DNA from: Adenophora triphylla var. japonica
Lineage: Eukaryota; Streptophyta; Magnoliopsida; Asterales; Campanulaceae
Reading direction: 5' to 3'
DNA length: 64,000 nt
Assembly: GCA_022495995.1 (NCBI GenBank)
Contig: JAFEMH010007531.1
Coordinates: forward strand, 1-64,000
Shown: in pieces, positions 1 through 9,371 of the stretch
How the letters are laid out: each line of letters starts with the position of its first letter
How positions within the stretch are numbered: position 1 is the first letter of the stretch
The notes under the pieces: generated by a model
What the model was told of the DNA's origin: nothing
Seen by the model: only the letters and a program-made list of their open reading frames with translations
Database searches by the model: none
Program-made: the position numbers and the translations under genes

Positions 1-577
1 CCATATGTGATCGTGGATGAAATTAATAACATTCTCCCCTCGGAAATAAAGTAGCTAAGAGGCGTTTGCTTCTGTCCACGTTGTACTAAATAATCCCACG
101 TACCACCACGGCATAGTTAATGCCTCCTCGGGCGCTTAGGAACGAAATCAGATTAGATCAATCCCTCACGTATCAAACGACCACGATGTGTGCCACGACG
201 CGAAAGTATGCTCTGTTGATGGGGTGAGTCTACGTGAATGTCCGCAAACCGCCGACACATTTACAGTGTCACATTTCCTTACGTACTCCCGCTGTGGCAT
301 CTCTCCTCATCGTAGGCTAATAAAATCCACGAAATTTAATTTTGTCCGAGAGAGCCAGGACGTCCGCCACAAACTCCTTCATGGACCTCATAGAGTAAAT
401 TGGTGATCATGTGAGTTTTGACGCATCTTAGCAAAGGCTTGATGAATGATTGTTGAAATAATACTCCGTCCAGGACGAGGTATTTCGCGGACATCTTTCC
501 AATGGTTCTAGCCTTTGCTTGATCTTCGGGGAGGGTTTGCCTCGCAATGTAATCCTTGATTTCATCTACCTAATCTC
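1..577 (-). pseudogene. gypsy integrase N-terminal region, degraded
   Basis: Translating the minus strand from 577 downward gives the linker typical of gypsy pol before integrase (a stretch ending in LLRC), then EVHEGVCG, which matches the H-x-G part of the HHCC zinc-binding domain. After a stop near 370 the CD-x-C part of the domain is recognisable in another frame near 250-300. The DDE catalytic core would lie left of the window. Frameshifts and stops show it is inactive. Confidence 0.6.
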
Positions 578-1471
578 TTACTTGACCTCAATATTGTTTA
601 TTTGAATTCGATCTATAGCAGATCTTTCTATGAATTCTATCTGGCAGTCCGCCTCTAAGTCTATGACTTCTTGATCGGTTATTCTGGAGAGGAGGTCAGC
701 CTCCGTGTTGTCCTCTCTCATTACTTGGTTCAGCTCATAGTATGTTAAATTTTTGATAAGGGTTTTTGCTAAACCGCAGTACTGAGTTAGCACGGGGTTG
801 ATCGTGTCATACTTCCCCTTAATTTGATTTACTATGAGCTGAGAGTCACTATTTATCTCAATATTTTGAACTCCCAAGTCTCTGGCCAATTCCATGCCTG
901 CTATAATTGCTTCATACTCATCCTGATTGTTCGACGCTTCGAACTTGAATCTCAAGGCTCTTTTGAATTTCTCCCCGCAGGGTGCGATCAAGAGTATGCC
1001 CGCTCCACTCATTAACTTGCTCGCAGAGCCTTCCACGAATAAAGTCCACACTTCTTCTGGATTCTCTTTGGGCTGTATAATCTCTGTGTTTGAGCTATCT
1101 TGGGCCTCTTCTGACTCTGTTCGCTTTCTCTTTCCCAGGTCGCTGTCCGCTAGCTTAAATGACGACTCTGCTATAAAATCAGCTAAGACCTGCGCTTTGA
1201 TTGTCCTTCTCTGGGAGTAGGTGATCTGGAACTCAGTTAGTTCTATAGACCAAGCTAGCATTCTCCCCGAGGACTCTGGTTTATGTAAAACCTTTCTAAG
1301 CGGGGCCTCAGTGAGTACAGTTATTGGATATGCAGAAAAGTAAGCTCTTAATTTTCGAGTTGATACAAGCAAAGCGTAAGCTAATTTCTCTATATTTAGA
1401 TAACGTCCTTTTACGGCGGATAGTGCCTAAGATACATAATAGACTGGTTTTTGGGTGTTATTTTCCTCCCT
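578..1471 (-). pseudogene. gypsy RNase H region, C-terminal of the RT polyprotein
   Basis: The minus-strand frame 1372-578 (264 codons) starts in the RT connection / first RNase H region and continues into a second RNase H-like domain: LFVEGSA, then SNNQDEYEAIIAGM, then NSDSQLIVNQI, then EADLLSRI. The family normally has an aspartate in the first motif (VDGS); here it is glutamate (VEGS), so activity is doubtful. The frame resumes upstream of the LINE insertion at 3441, which shows that the LINE split one coding region. Confidence 0.8.
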
Positions 1472-1480
1472 TACGAGAAC
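1472..1480. repeat. Target-site duplication of the RTE LINE (left copy)
   Basis: TACGAGAAC here and TACAAGAAC at 3432-3440 flank the LINE exactly. One of the nine bases differs. Confidence 0.75.
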
Positions 1481-3122
1481 TATGAGAAGTATAAAGAAGT
1501 TAGAAGAGATGCTAAGAAAGCAGTAAGAGACGCAAGAGCAAAGGTGAATCAAAAGCTTTATGATAAGTTGGATACAAAAGAAGGGGAAAAGGACATCTAC
1601 AGAATCGCGCGTATGAGGGATAAGAGGACACGAGATATTGGGACGGTTAAATATGTGAAAGATGTAGATCAAAGAGTTCTAGTTGGGGATAAAGAGATAA
1701 AAGATAGATGGAGTTCGTACTTTGATACCTTGTTCAATGGCGGTCAAGAGCAGGATATTGGAGATTTAAATATCTCTTCGAATATGGTTAATCGAGATTT
1801 TATGCGGAGAATTCAAAAGAATGAAGTGGAAATGGCAATGAAAAAGATGAGATTGAAGAAAGTTGTAGGATCGGATGGTATACCAATTGAGGTTTGGAGA
1901 TGTTTCGGGGAGAGGGGAATAGATTGGTTAACAACGTTATTTAACAAGATATGGAGAATTAACACAATGCTATTGGAGTGGCGGAAGAGTACTCTGATCC
2001 CTTTGTATAAGAACAAAGGTGATGTCCAAGATTATGCCAACTATCGAGGGATCAAACTAATGAGCCATACTATGAAACTTTGGGAAAGAGTGATTGCACA
2101 AAGGCTGAGAAAAATTGTGGATATTTCGGATAAGCAATTTGGGTTTATGGAAGATCGACTATGGAGGCAATATATCTTATGAGACAAACCATGGAGAAAT
2201 ATCGAGATCAAAAGAAAGATTTACATATGGTTTTCATTGATTTGGAGAAGTCGTATGATAAAGTGCCAAGAGAGGTACTTTGGTGGGCATTAACAAATAA
2301 GGGTGTTTAAAGAAATATATTGATATTATCAAGGACATGTATAATGGAGTTAGTACTTGTGTACAGACTAGTGTTGGGGAGACTAAAGAGTTCCCTATAA
2401 AGATTAGAGTGCATCAAGGTTCCGCACTTAGCCCCTTTCTTTTTGCTTTGATAATGGACGAATTGACGAGGTCAGTCCAAGATGATATACCAAGGTGTAT
2501 GTTGTTCGCAGATGATATTGTGCTGATTGATCAGACAAGAGAGGATGTTGAAAGTAAATTGAAGTTGTGGAGATACACTTTGGAATCTCAAGGTTTTTGA
2601 CTAAGCAGAAGCAAGACTGAATATTTGGAGTGTAAGTTTAGCAGAGTTGGAAGTAGGGAGGCATGGGCGGTCACATTTGATGGAAATATTGTCCAAACTT
2701 CTGAGTTTTTTCGCTATCTTGGATCCATTATTCAAAAAGATGGAGAATTAGATGGTGATGTGGCTTATAGGATTAAAGCAGGTTGGTTGAAGTGGAAGAG
2801 TGCCACAGGGTTTCTATGAGATCGCGGCATGCCCAATAGATTAAAGGGAAAATTCTACCGCACGACAATTAGGCTGGCATTGCTTTACAGCATCGAATGT
2901 TGGGCCGTGAAACAGTGTCACGTGCATAAGATGAATGTGGCGGAGATGCGTATGCTTCGATGGATGTGCGGTCATACAAGAAAGGATCGATTGGGGAATG
3001 AGGTGATCAGAGGTAAAGTAGGAGTTGCGCCCATTGAGGATAAAATGAGAGAAAATCGCCTGAGGTGGTTTGAACATGTGAGAAGGAGACCGAGTGATAT
3101 ACCGGTTAGGAGGCCGGAATAG
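1481..3122 (+). pseudogene. RTE-type LINE reverse transcriptase, broken
   Basis: Open segments 1481-2182, 2183-2310, 2337-2600, 2625-2819 and 2829-3122 follow one another as RT domain then C-terminal region. Visible motifs are WRKSTLIPLYKNKGD and NYRGI (RT fingers), [17 protein letters not shown] at about 2230-2285, GSALSPFLFALIMDEL at about 2420-2465, and the catalytic FADDIVLI near 2505-2530. The C-terminal part has RMLRWMCGHTRKD, typical of plant RTE proteins. At least two stops (2182, 2310) and later stops or frameshifts interrupt it. The endonuclease is missing through 5' truncation. Confidence 0.85.
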
Positions 3123-3431
3123 TGGAGAAATGATAAAATGGCGAGGGGTAGGGAAAGACCTAAACAAACTTGAATTAGAGTGATTGAAAATGATATGAGT
3201 TTACTTGGAGTGAATGAGAGTATGGTGTTGAAGAGGCCGGAGTGGAGGGCAAAAATCCATGTGGGGGGCTGATTTTTTTTTAATTATTATTTTATTTTAT
3301 TTTTTATTTTATAGTTTATTTTATTTTTTTAGTATGTTTTTCCACAAGCTTTTCACACGATGACATATGAGGATTCATGTTAGCCGACCCTAAATTATTT
3401 TGGGACTAAGGCTTTGTTGTTGTTGTTGTTG
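1481..3431 (+). mobile_element. 5'-truncated RTE-clade LINE inserted in gypsy pol
   Basis: The insertion begins abruptly inside the coding region, has no endonuclease domain, and ends in a 3' UTR closing with a (TTG)n tail at about 3415-3431. Plant RTE elements end in such microsatellites. It is bounded by a 9-bp near-perfect target duplication (TACGAGAAC / TACAAGAAC). Removing it brings the gypsy minus-strand RT and RNase H frames together. The 5' truncation is typical of target-primed reverse transcription. Confidence 0.85.
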
Positions 3432-3440
3432 TACAAGAAC
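3432..3440. repeat. Target-site duplication of the RTE LINE (right copy)
   Basis: TACAAGAAC, partner of 1472-1480. It lies directly after the TTG tail. Confidence 0.75.
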
Positions 3441-4360
3441 AGCAGCTACTGCCAGATCAGTAACTGCTAAAAATGGAAAAAGCTCTTCCCCGGACAACGG
3501 GCTGCTGAGTAGAGGGGGCTGCCCGAGGTGTCTCTTCAATTCTTCAAAATCTTGACGGCAGTCATCGCTCCATGCGAATTCGTCAGCTTTCTTCCCCCCT
3601 TTTAGAGTTTTGAAGAAGGGAAGGCATCTCTCTGCTGACCGCGAGATGAAGCGGCCTAGTGCGGTGATGCACCCGTTTAGCTTTTGCACATCCTTCACGC
3701 AGGCAGGAGGTCTTATGTCCTACAGCGCTTGAATTTTTTCAGGATTAGCTACAATTCCCCGCTGATTGACCATGAATCCGAGAAACTTGCCCGCCTTAAC
3801 CCCAAATGCACATTTTAGGGGGTTCAGTTTCATGTTGTTGCGGCGCAAGTTAGAGAAAGTTTCCTCCACGTCGAGCTCGTGGGTGCTTTCTCTCGTCTTT
3901 ATGACGATATCATCAATGTAGGCTTCAAGGTTTTTGCCTAATTGGCCTTTAAAGACGATATTAACCATTCGTTGATAGGTGGCTCCTGCATTTTTCAGCC
4001 CAAAGGGCATCATTGTATAACAGTATGTCTTGCCCGCAGCGATGAAAGCTACGGAGGGGACATCTTCGAGAGCCATTTTGATCTGATGTTGGCCGGAATA
4101 TGCATCAATGAAGCTCAGGACTCTGTGTCCGGCTATCGAGTCTACCAATCGTTCTATGCGAGGAAGAGGGAAGCAATCTTTGGGGCATGCTTTTTTGAGA
4201 TCCGTGAAATCAATGCACCTCCTCCATTTATCATTGGCCTTTTTGACCATGACTACGTTTGCTAGCCACTTAGGGTAAGAGATTTCCTTAATTATCCCCG
4301 CCTTAAGCAGCTTCCCCACCTCTTATTTGATCGCTATCTCCTTGTCCGGAGAGAAGTATC
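3441..4360 (-). pseudogene. gypsy reverse transcriptase
   Basis: The minus-strand frame 4319-3720 contains the RT core: NVVMVKKANDKWRRCIDF, then FIDAYSGQHQI, then TYCYTMMPFGLKNAGATYQR, and the catalytic YIDDIVIK box near 3890-3915. An in-frame TAG at about 3720 separates it from the connection segment 3698-3441, which reads on in the same frame until the LINE insertion. Codons upstream of 4319 are also RT-like, but a stop lies at about 4321. Confidence 0.88.
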
Positions 4361-4970
4361 TTGATTTCTGATGAATGTTCTTGAAGGACGAGTCATCATT
4401 AATTTTTTGGAGGATTACGTCCTCACTAATTCCTTGCATGTCCTCCACCTTCCAAGCGAACACATCACAATTTTTTCAGAGGAATTCGATCAAGATCCTC
4501 CTCTCCTCTGGGTGAATTTCCAGCCCGACCTTAACAGTTTGCTCGGGGCAGTGGAAGTTAATTACCACTTCCTCGAGCTCGTCGTTAGGCCTGAGGTCGC
4601 TGATTTCACGGTTGTGCAGGGAGTCTATTACAATGGCTGGGGTTGGCCCGTGCTTCGGGCAGCGCGGCCATGGAATATATGACCTCTCGGTTTATCAATT
4701 CCCCTGTCAATATATCCTCCCTCAATGGGGGCCAACTTCTTGGCCTTTCTGCTCGTCTTCAGCACCACCTTCATGGAATGGAAAGAAAGTATGCCAATTG
4801 GTATGGGTGCCGGAGTAATTTATTTGGCTTTACCCTCTCTTTGTTTGTCCTTGCCCTCTTTCTGCGGGCAGGATGCCTGACCCCTATCCACCTTTCTTTC
4901 TCCTCTAGTGCTCGGAGGAATCTCTCGGGCTGGTTCTTTATTGTATCAACCCCGCTCGGGGTGTTAAATT

Positions 4971-5300
4971 TCACCCTTTGGTGGGGGCGAAAGCAACTAT
5001 TACCAATTCGGCCTGAGCGGTTACGCCGAGTATGGCATTGTATTGGGAAGGAAGATCAACCACCTTAAAAGTGATTTTGGCTGACTTCTGCATGGGTTTT
5101 TCCCCAATAGTTACTTCAAATTCTATCGTCCCCTTAACCCCAATGGCGTGATTAGTGAACCCCTCGAGCATACCGGCATAAGGAGTCAGGTTAGCCTCGG
5201 TCATCCTCATTCCTACTAGAGTATGTTAGCAGAGGATATCTCTGGCCGCACCTGTGTCAATCAAAACTCGGCCGATATTTGTTTGGTTGATTTTCATGCG
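4971..5300 (-). pseudogene. gypsy retropepsin-like aspartic protease
   Basis: Reading the minus strand from about 5290, the active-site motif VLIDTGAARDILC is visible, followed by one stop codon and then an open segment 5210-4971 with LTPYAGMLEGF and PSQYNAILG. The last motif is the flap/C-terminal signature of Tat/Athila proteases. The catalytic DTGA is intact, but the stop near 5225 disrupts it. Confidence 0.75.
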
Positions 5301-5599
5301 AAGGGTGAGGGGTTGAGTGAAAGAGGGAGGAGGCAAGTTCACTCCTTTTGAACTCAATTTCTTGCTCTTCTTCCGTAGCTATGGGGGGAATCAAGAAAAC
5401 TTTCTCCAATGTTCGGATCTGGAGGGAGAGTTATTTGTTGGATGGAGGCTCCTCTCCAATGAAATTGATCTCATAATCACCCAACTCATCGTCATCGTTG
5501 TCTCTCTCCTTTCTTTCGGGGCCACGTAGTGTTCGAGCCCGCGGGGAATTATTATTGTTGGTGGCATTGTTAAGGCCCTTAACCCATTTGGTCAGCTCC

Positions 5600-7250
5600 C
5601 TGTCATTGATTTTCTGCTGAATGATTCATTTCAGCTGGAAGCAGTCCTCAGTATTGTGACCGTGGTCATTGTGAAACTCACAGAATTTAGCCCGACTCCT
5701 CTCATTTGGCTTTCGGCCCATGGGGGGAAGAGGGGGAAGTTCTATGGTTCTCATTACAATTACTCACGAATCATTAAGGGGAGTGAAATTTTTTTCCTCC
5801 GTTATCTTCGGAGCTTGTCCGTCCCACGGCTATGATTTTTGCCTTGGTTATTGCCATGGGCAGATCCCTGGCCAGTCTCCTAGACCTGGCTAATTCTTTC
5901 CTTTGTGGGTGCACGGGGAGCGGCCTCATTCGGCTTCTCGACCGAGGCAATAGCAGATGCTCGCTCGTACATCTCCTCCACGCTTTTAGGCCTATTGGAG
6001 GCAAAGTTCATTTTTAAGAACGAGGAGGAGAGAACGCCTTCAAAGCAAAGTCTGATGTCACCCTCTTCCAGATCTACAATTTGCTCGCTCATCTTTCTGA
6101 ATCGAGAGATGTAGCTTTTTGTGGTCTCCGTTGGTGCTTGCTTGACTCGGACCAGGTCTGTTTTGGGCCGCGCGGGCTTGCCTGCCCCAGCAAATGCGTT
6201 CAGGAAGAGGTGCCTGAACTGATTGTAGATCTTGAGGGACTTGGGCTTGAGGGAGCATCCAGGATAGTGCCTTGCCCGTGAATGTTGCGGCCAAGGCCTT
6301 GCACATCACCGCTTCATCCGAAGAGAATAGGGCTATCTGCCCTTCAAACCTCCCCATATGGCTCTTGGCATTTTTTGAGCCATCATATGTTTCCATTTGG
6401 GGGGGGTTCCCCTTCTGAATAGGTGACCGGGCAATCTTGTCACTGAAGGCATCCATGGTGCGGCCACACCTCTGGGGCATTTTCTGGTAGGTTTCCCACA
6501 TCTGATGCATGAACTTAACAAATTATGGGTTCTGGTCATCCACCCTTGGCTTCTTAGCACGCGGAGTCACGACCTTCTCCCTGGCGTAAGCCACGGGTCT
6601 GGCTTTGGACTTTACGCGGTGATTGGACTGAGCCTCTTCCCCTATCTCCTCGCTATCATAAACTTCTACCACATTCTCCCTTACTGCCTAGTCACAGTTG
6701 AGGGTTGGTTATGCCCGTTTTGCCCCCCTAGCTTGACTAACAAGCGAGTTAGCGGGGGCTAGTTGGGAGAACCTATGGGACCCTGCTGGGAGGGGCACTC
6801 CGTCGTTTGCCTCTAGTTCGACCAAAACCATCTGAGCGTCATTGATGGCCATGGCCTCAGCAACCGTTTGGACCTAGCGGCCAGGGCTTCCTGTCTCTTG
6901 TGAATCAGCTCGGGAGTGAGGGGAGTTTTTGGGGAGGTGATGGTAGCTTTTAGAGGAGTGTTTGGGCCAGTGAGTAAGAGGGCTTTCTCGGTTCTAGCTT
7001 CCTCCGCCAGCCTCTTCAAACCCTTTTGAGCAGGGGAGAGACTATTTAGGCTTTGAGAACGGGCCCCCAATCTAAGAAAGGCTGAGGTGCTTGGCCTAGT
7101 AGGGTCGATTTTATAAGGGGAAGCTTGGTTACCCTCAGGTATGGTTAAATGACCGGCATTTTTTAGAGTTTTAGACATGTTTGAAAAATGGCTGAAAAAG
7201 GGATGGCTTTTTGACAGCGGGTGTTTAGAACACGATGGGTGTTTTGACAC
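5600..7250 (-). pseudogene. gypsy gag, frameshifted
   Basis: Three minus-strand segments make up gag: 7250-6813 (Ser/Thr-rich N terminus), 6510-6058 (with PPQMETYDGSKNAKSHM, the conserved start of the retrotransposon gag domain) and 6092-5880 (end of the gag domain). Near 5690-5630 a zinc-knuckle-like [18 protein letters not shown] reads clearly. Frameshifts separate the pieces. Confidence 0.72.
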
Positions 7251-7274
7251 AAAAATTTAGGAGAAACCAATGAT

Positions 7275-7293
7275 TTTTCCCGGCAATGGAACC
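7275..7293 (-). promoter_or_regulatory. Primer binding site, tRNA-Asp-like
   Basis: On the minus strand TGGTTCCATTGCCGGGAAA follows the LTR end by one base. It resembles the plant tRNA-Asp complement TGGCGCCGTTGCCGGGGA with a few changes. Confidence 0.55.
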
Positions 7294-7295
7294 AC

Positions 7296-8156
7296 TGATG
7301 ACACCAAGGATTTCAGGGTCAAAGCAGTTCTAGGTTATCTAGCAGGATATTTTTATGGTGCGGTACCTAAAATCAAAACACAGAAATGAAGCACCGTTAA
7401 GGTCAAAGTTGGATGTTAATCCAACTCAGACCCTCGGGTGTGAGAGTAAGATTATTGAGATAATAAGACTTGGAAGGTCTTTAATGTGTGTATGTGTGTG
7501 TGTTTAGGGTTTAAGCAATATGGCTTACAATATAGATTTGGCACTTACTTTGTCCAAGGGGACAAAGGTCTTCTATTTATAGGCAATGGGGAGTTGCTCG
7601 CTGACGTAAGCCATGAGGTCAGCCCTAAAGGGCAATTTAGTCTTTGACCGCATGCACGTGTCCGCATCTGATTGGCTCTGTCAGGGAAGGAAGATTCACT
7701 ATCAGAGGGGATGTCGTTGATGTGGACAGGAGCCGTGTATTCGATGCGGCGCATTAAATGAAATAGTAGGCGCACGAGCCGTACGTGATGCGATGGGAGT
7801 GGCCAGATTCTTGTATTGACAGAGCCAGTAAGTAAACTTGCTCAATAAGCTTTGATATTAACCGGGAGTCTGGTGAGATAACTGGGAGTCTGGTATGAGA
7901 CCGCAGTCAACATCTTAGGCGCGGTCAATGGTATTTGACGCGGGCACAGATGGGGCGGTCATAACTCTTGCGGTCACCAGGATGACAATCAGGATCCCTT
8001 CGGTCTTGACTGAGATGGGATGAGAGGAACGCGGTCTTGACCTTGAGGGTCTCTCTATCCGCGATCTTGACTCTGGCGGTCTAGGGAATGCCACATCATA
8101 ATGGGCCTTTGGACCAGACCGAGCTGGGGCCCAGTCTAGCTGGTCCGGGCTCATCA
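7296..8156 (-). repeat. 5' LTR of the gypsy element
   Basis: On the minus strand the LTR begins TGATGAGCCC (8156) and ends GGTGTCATCA (7296), giving the inverted termini TGATGA/TCATCA. A TATA box, TATAAATAGA, lies at about 7573-7582 on the minus strand. The upstream U3 part (about 7880-8100) carries six or more GCGGTC repeats. The length is 861 bp. The second LTR is outside the window, so the boundaries rest on termini and PBS only. Confidence 0.7.
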
Positions 8157-8514
8157 GAAAAATTGCAAAAAAAAAAACACCCAAATTGTTGAGCTTGTGT
8201 GGATTTGCCACCTAAACTCATTTGTATTGCAAAACATACCTCACATAATCATTCGTTGCATCCAAGGTACCCGAATATAATGACATCCATTTTTATTTGT
8301 TATATATGCATGTTACAAGCATGAGATCTAAATTTTAAGGGTATAATAGGAAAACCATTGTAAATTAGAATAACCCCAATATAAAAGGTAGAATGTAAAA
8401 TACAAACTTACAAATTAACACTCCTTAGTTATAACCCTTTTTTCTTGCTCTCTATCCCCCACCCTTGCCTCCGTCATACCCGACCCTCCCCCTTCTGCCA
8501 ACCCCACCTTCATC

Positions 8515-8518
<4 letters not shown>

Positions 8519-8560
<42 letters not shown>
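8519..8560. repeat. (CT)21 microsatellite
   Basis: A pure CT run within a pyrimidine-rich stretch (8440-8770). The 121-codon ORF over it is Ser/Leu/Pro-rich because of the repeat and is not a credible gene. 8811-9045 holds nothing recognisable apart from a short direct repeat, AAATTGTCARGTTTGGGATCT, near 8918 and 9020. Confidence 0.9.
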
Positions 8561-8563
<3 letters not shown>

Positions 8564-9045
8564 CCCTCCCTTCACCCCGGCCCCTTTCGACCTTCTTCCC
8601 TCATCGTCTTATCATCTTTTCGGCCACCACCTACGCGCCTGTACTCTGAGACCTTGTAGATGTGAAAGTAAATCACATAGCCCAGATTATCTATCCCTCT
8701 CTTTCGATTCCATTTATCCTTTATCGAGTCAGCAACCTCCTCTATTTTCATCTTCATCCTCCCCTATTATTATCTTCATTGATGTAAATGTAATTTGGGT
8801 TTTGAAATAGCTAGGCATATCTTGAAAAAGCTGAAATGGGTAACATCCTTTATCTAGAAATTGGGGTCCAAATCTTATGAAAGAGTTAGTGAAGCTACTA
8901 AACGAACAATTGTTGGTAAAATTGTCAGGTTTGGGATCTTCGTGAATAAATGTAAATTTGGCCATTGACGGAAAAGAAAACTCTGTAATTATTTTCTAAA
9001 ACTAAATACGAAAAGACTTTAAAATTGTCAAGTTTGGGATCTGCA

Positions 9046-9220
9046 CCCGCGCGATCGCCCCTTGGTAGGGCGCCATCGCTCCATCAAGGCAGAAACTCAG
9101 CGCGGTCGCGCGCCCCTTTCCTCACGATCGCTCCCTATGCAGCTGTGTCAGGAATTTCGAAATTGTTGTTTTAATCCCCTAATTTAGGCGTCTCCAACTA
9201 AGATGACACCAAATCCAACA
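9046..9220 (-). repeat. Truncated 3' LTR of copia element 1
   Basis: It matches the outer part of the 5' LTR at 22200-22378, including the GCGCGATCGCCCC-type motifs and the terminus ending CCAACA. Similarity stops at about 9046, so the rest of this LTR is lost. A polypurine tract precedes it on the minus strand at about 9221-9235 (AAAGGTGGAAAT). Confidence 0.72.
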
Positions 9221-9371
9221 AATTTCCACCTTTACATCTAACTTCCGAAAAATAAACAGAACTCCTCCTCTGTCTCAGATGCTGTCTAATAGCTGCGAAC
9301 ATTCAACAAGTTCAAACAATGTTGGAACTTGCTAGTCGGAATGGTTTTCGTGAACATGTCAGCAGGATTGT
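9221..9371 (-). pseudogene. copia 1 pol C-terminus (RNase H end)
   Basis: The minus strand reads [16 protein letters not shown], the conserved C-terminal signature of Tnt1/Tork-type copia polyproteins, then LNLLNV and a stop at 9286-9288. The upstream part of this coding sequence continues at 18117 on the other side of the inserted Tekay-like element. Confidence 0.85.

Larger units (their letters stand above)
1..8156 (-). mobile_element. Ty3/gypsy LTR retrotransposon (Tat/Athila-like), 3' part outside window
   Basis: Read on the minus strand the order is 5' LTR (7296-8156), primer binding site, gag, protease, reverse transcriptase, RNase H and the start of integrase, which is the gypsy order. 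The element runs off the left edge, so the 3' LTR and most of integrase are not visible. The coding region has several stops and frameshifts and is split by an RTE LINE at 1481-3431, so this copy is dead. The Tat/Athila assignment rests on RT and gag signatures and a PBS resembling the 3' end of tRNA-Asp; it is an inference. Confidence 0.88.

Noticed and set aside
8445..8810. 121-codon plus-strand ORF
   Set aside because: Built on the (CT)n run and pyrimidine-rich sequence; no conserved motif.
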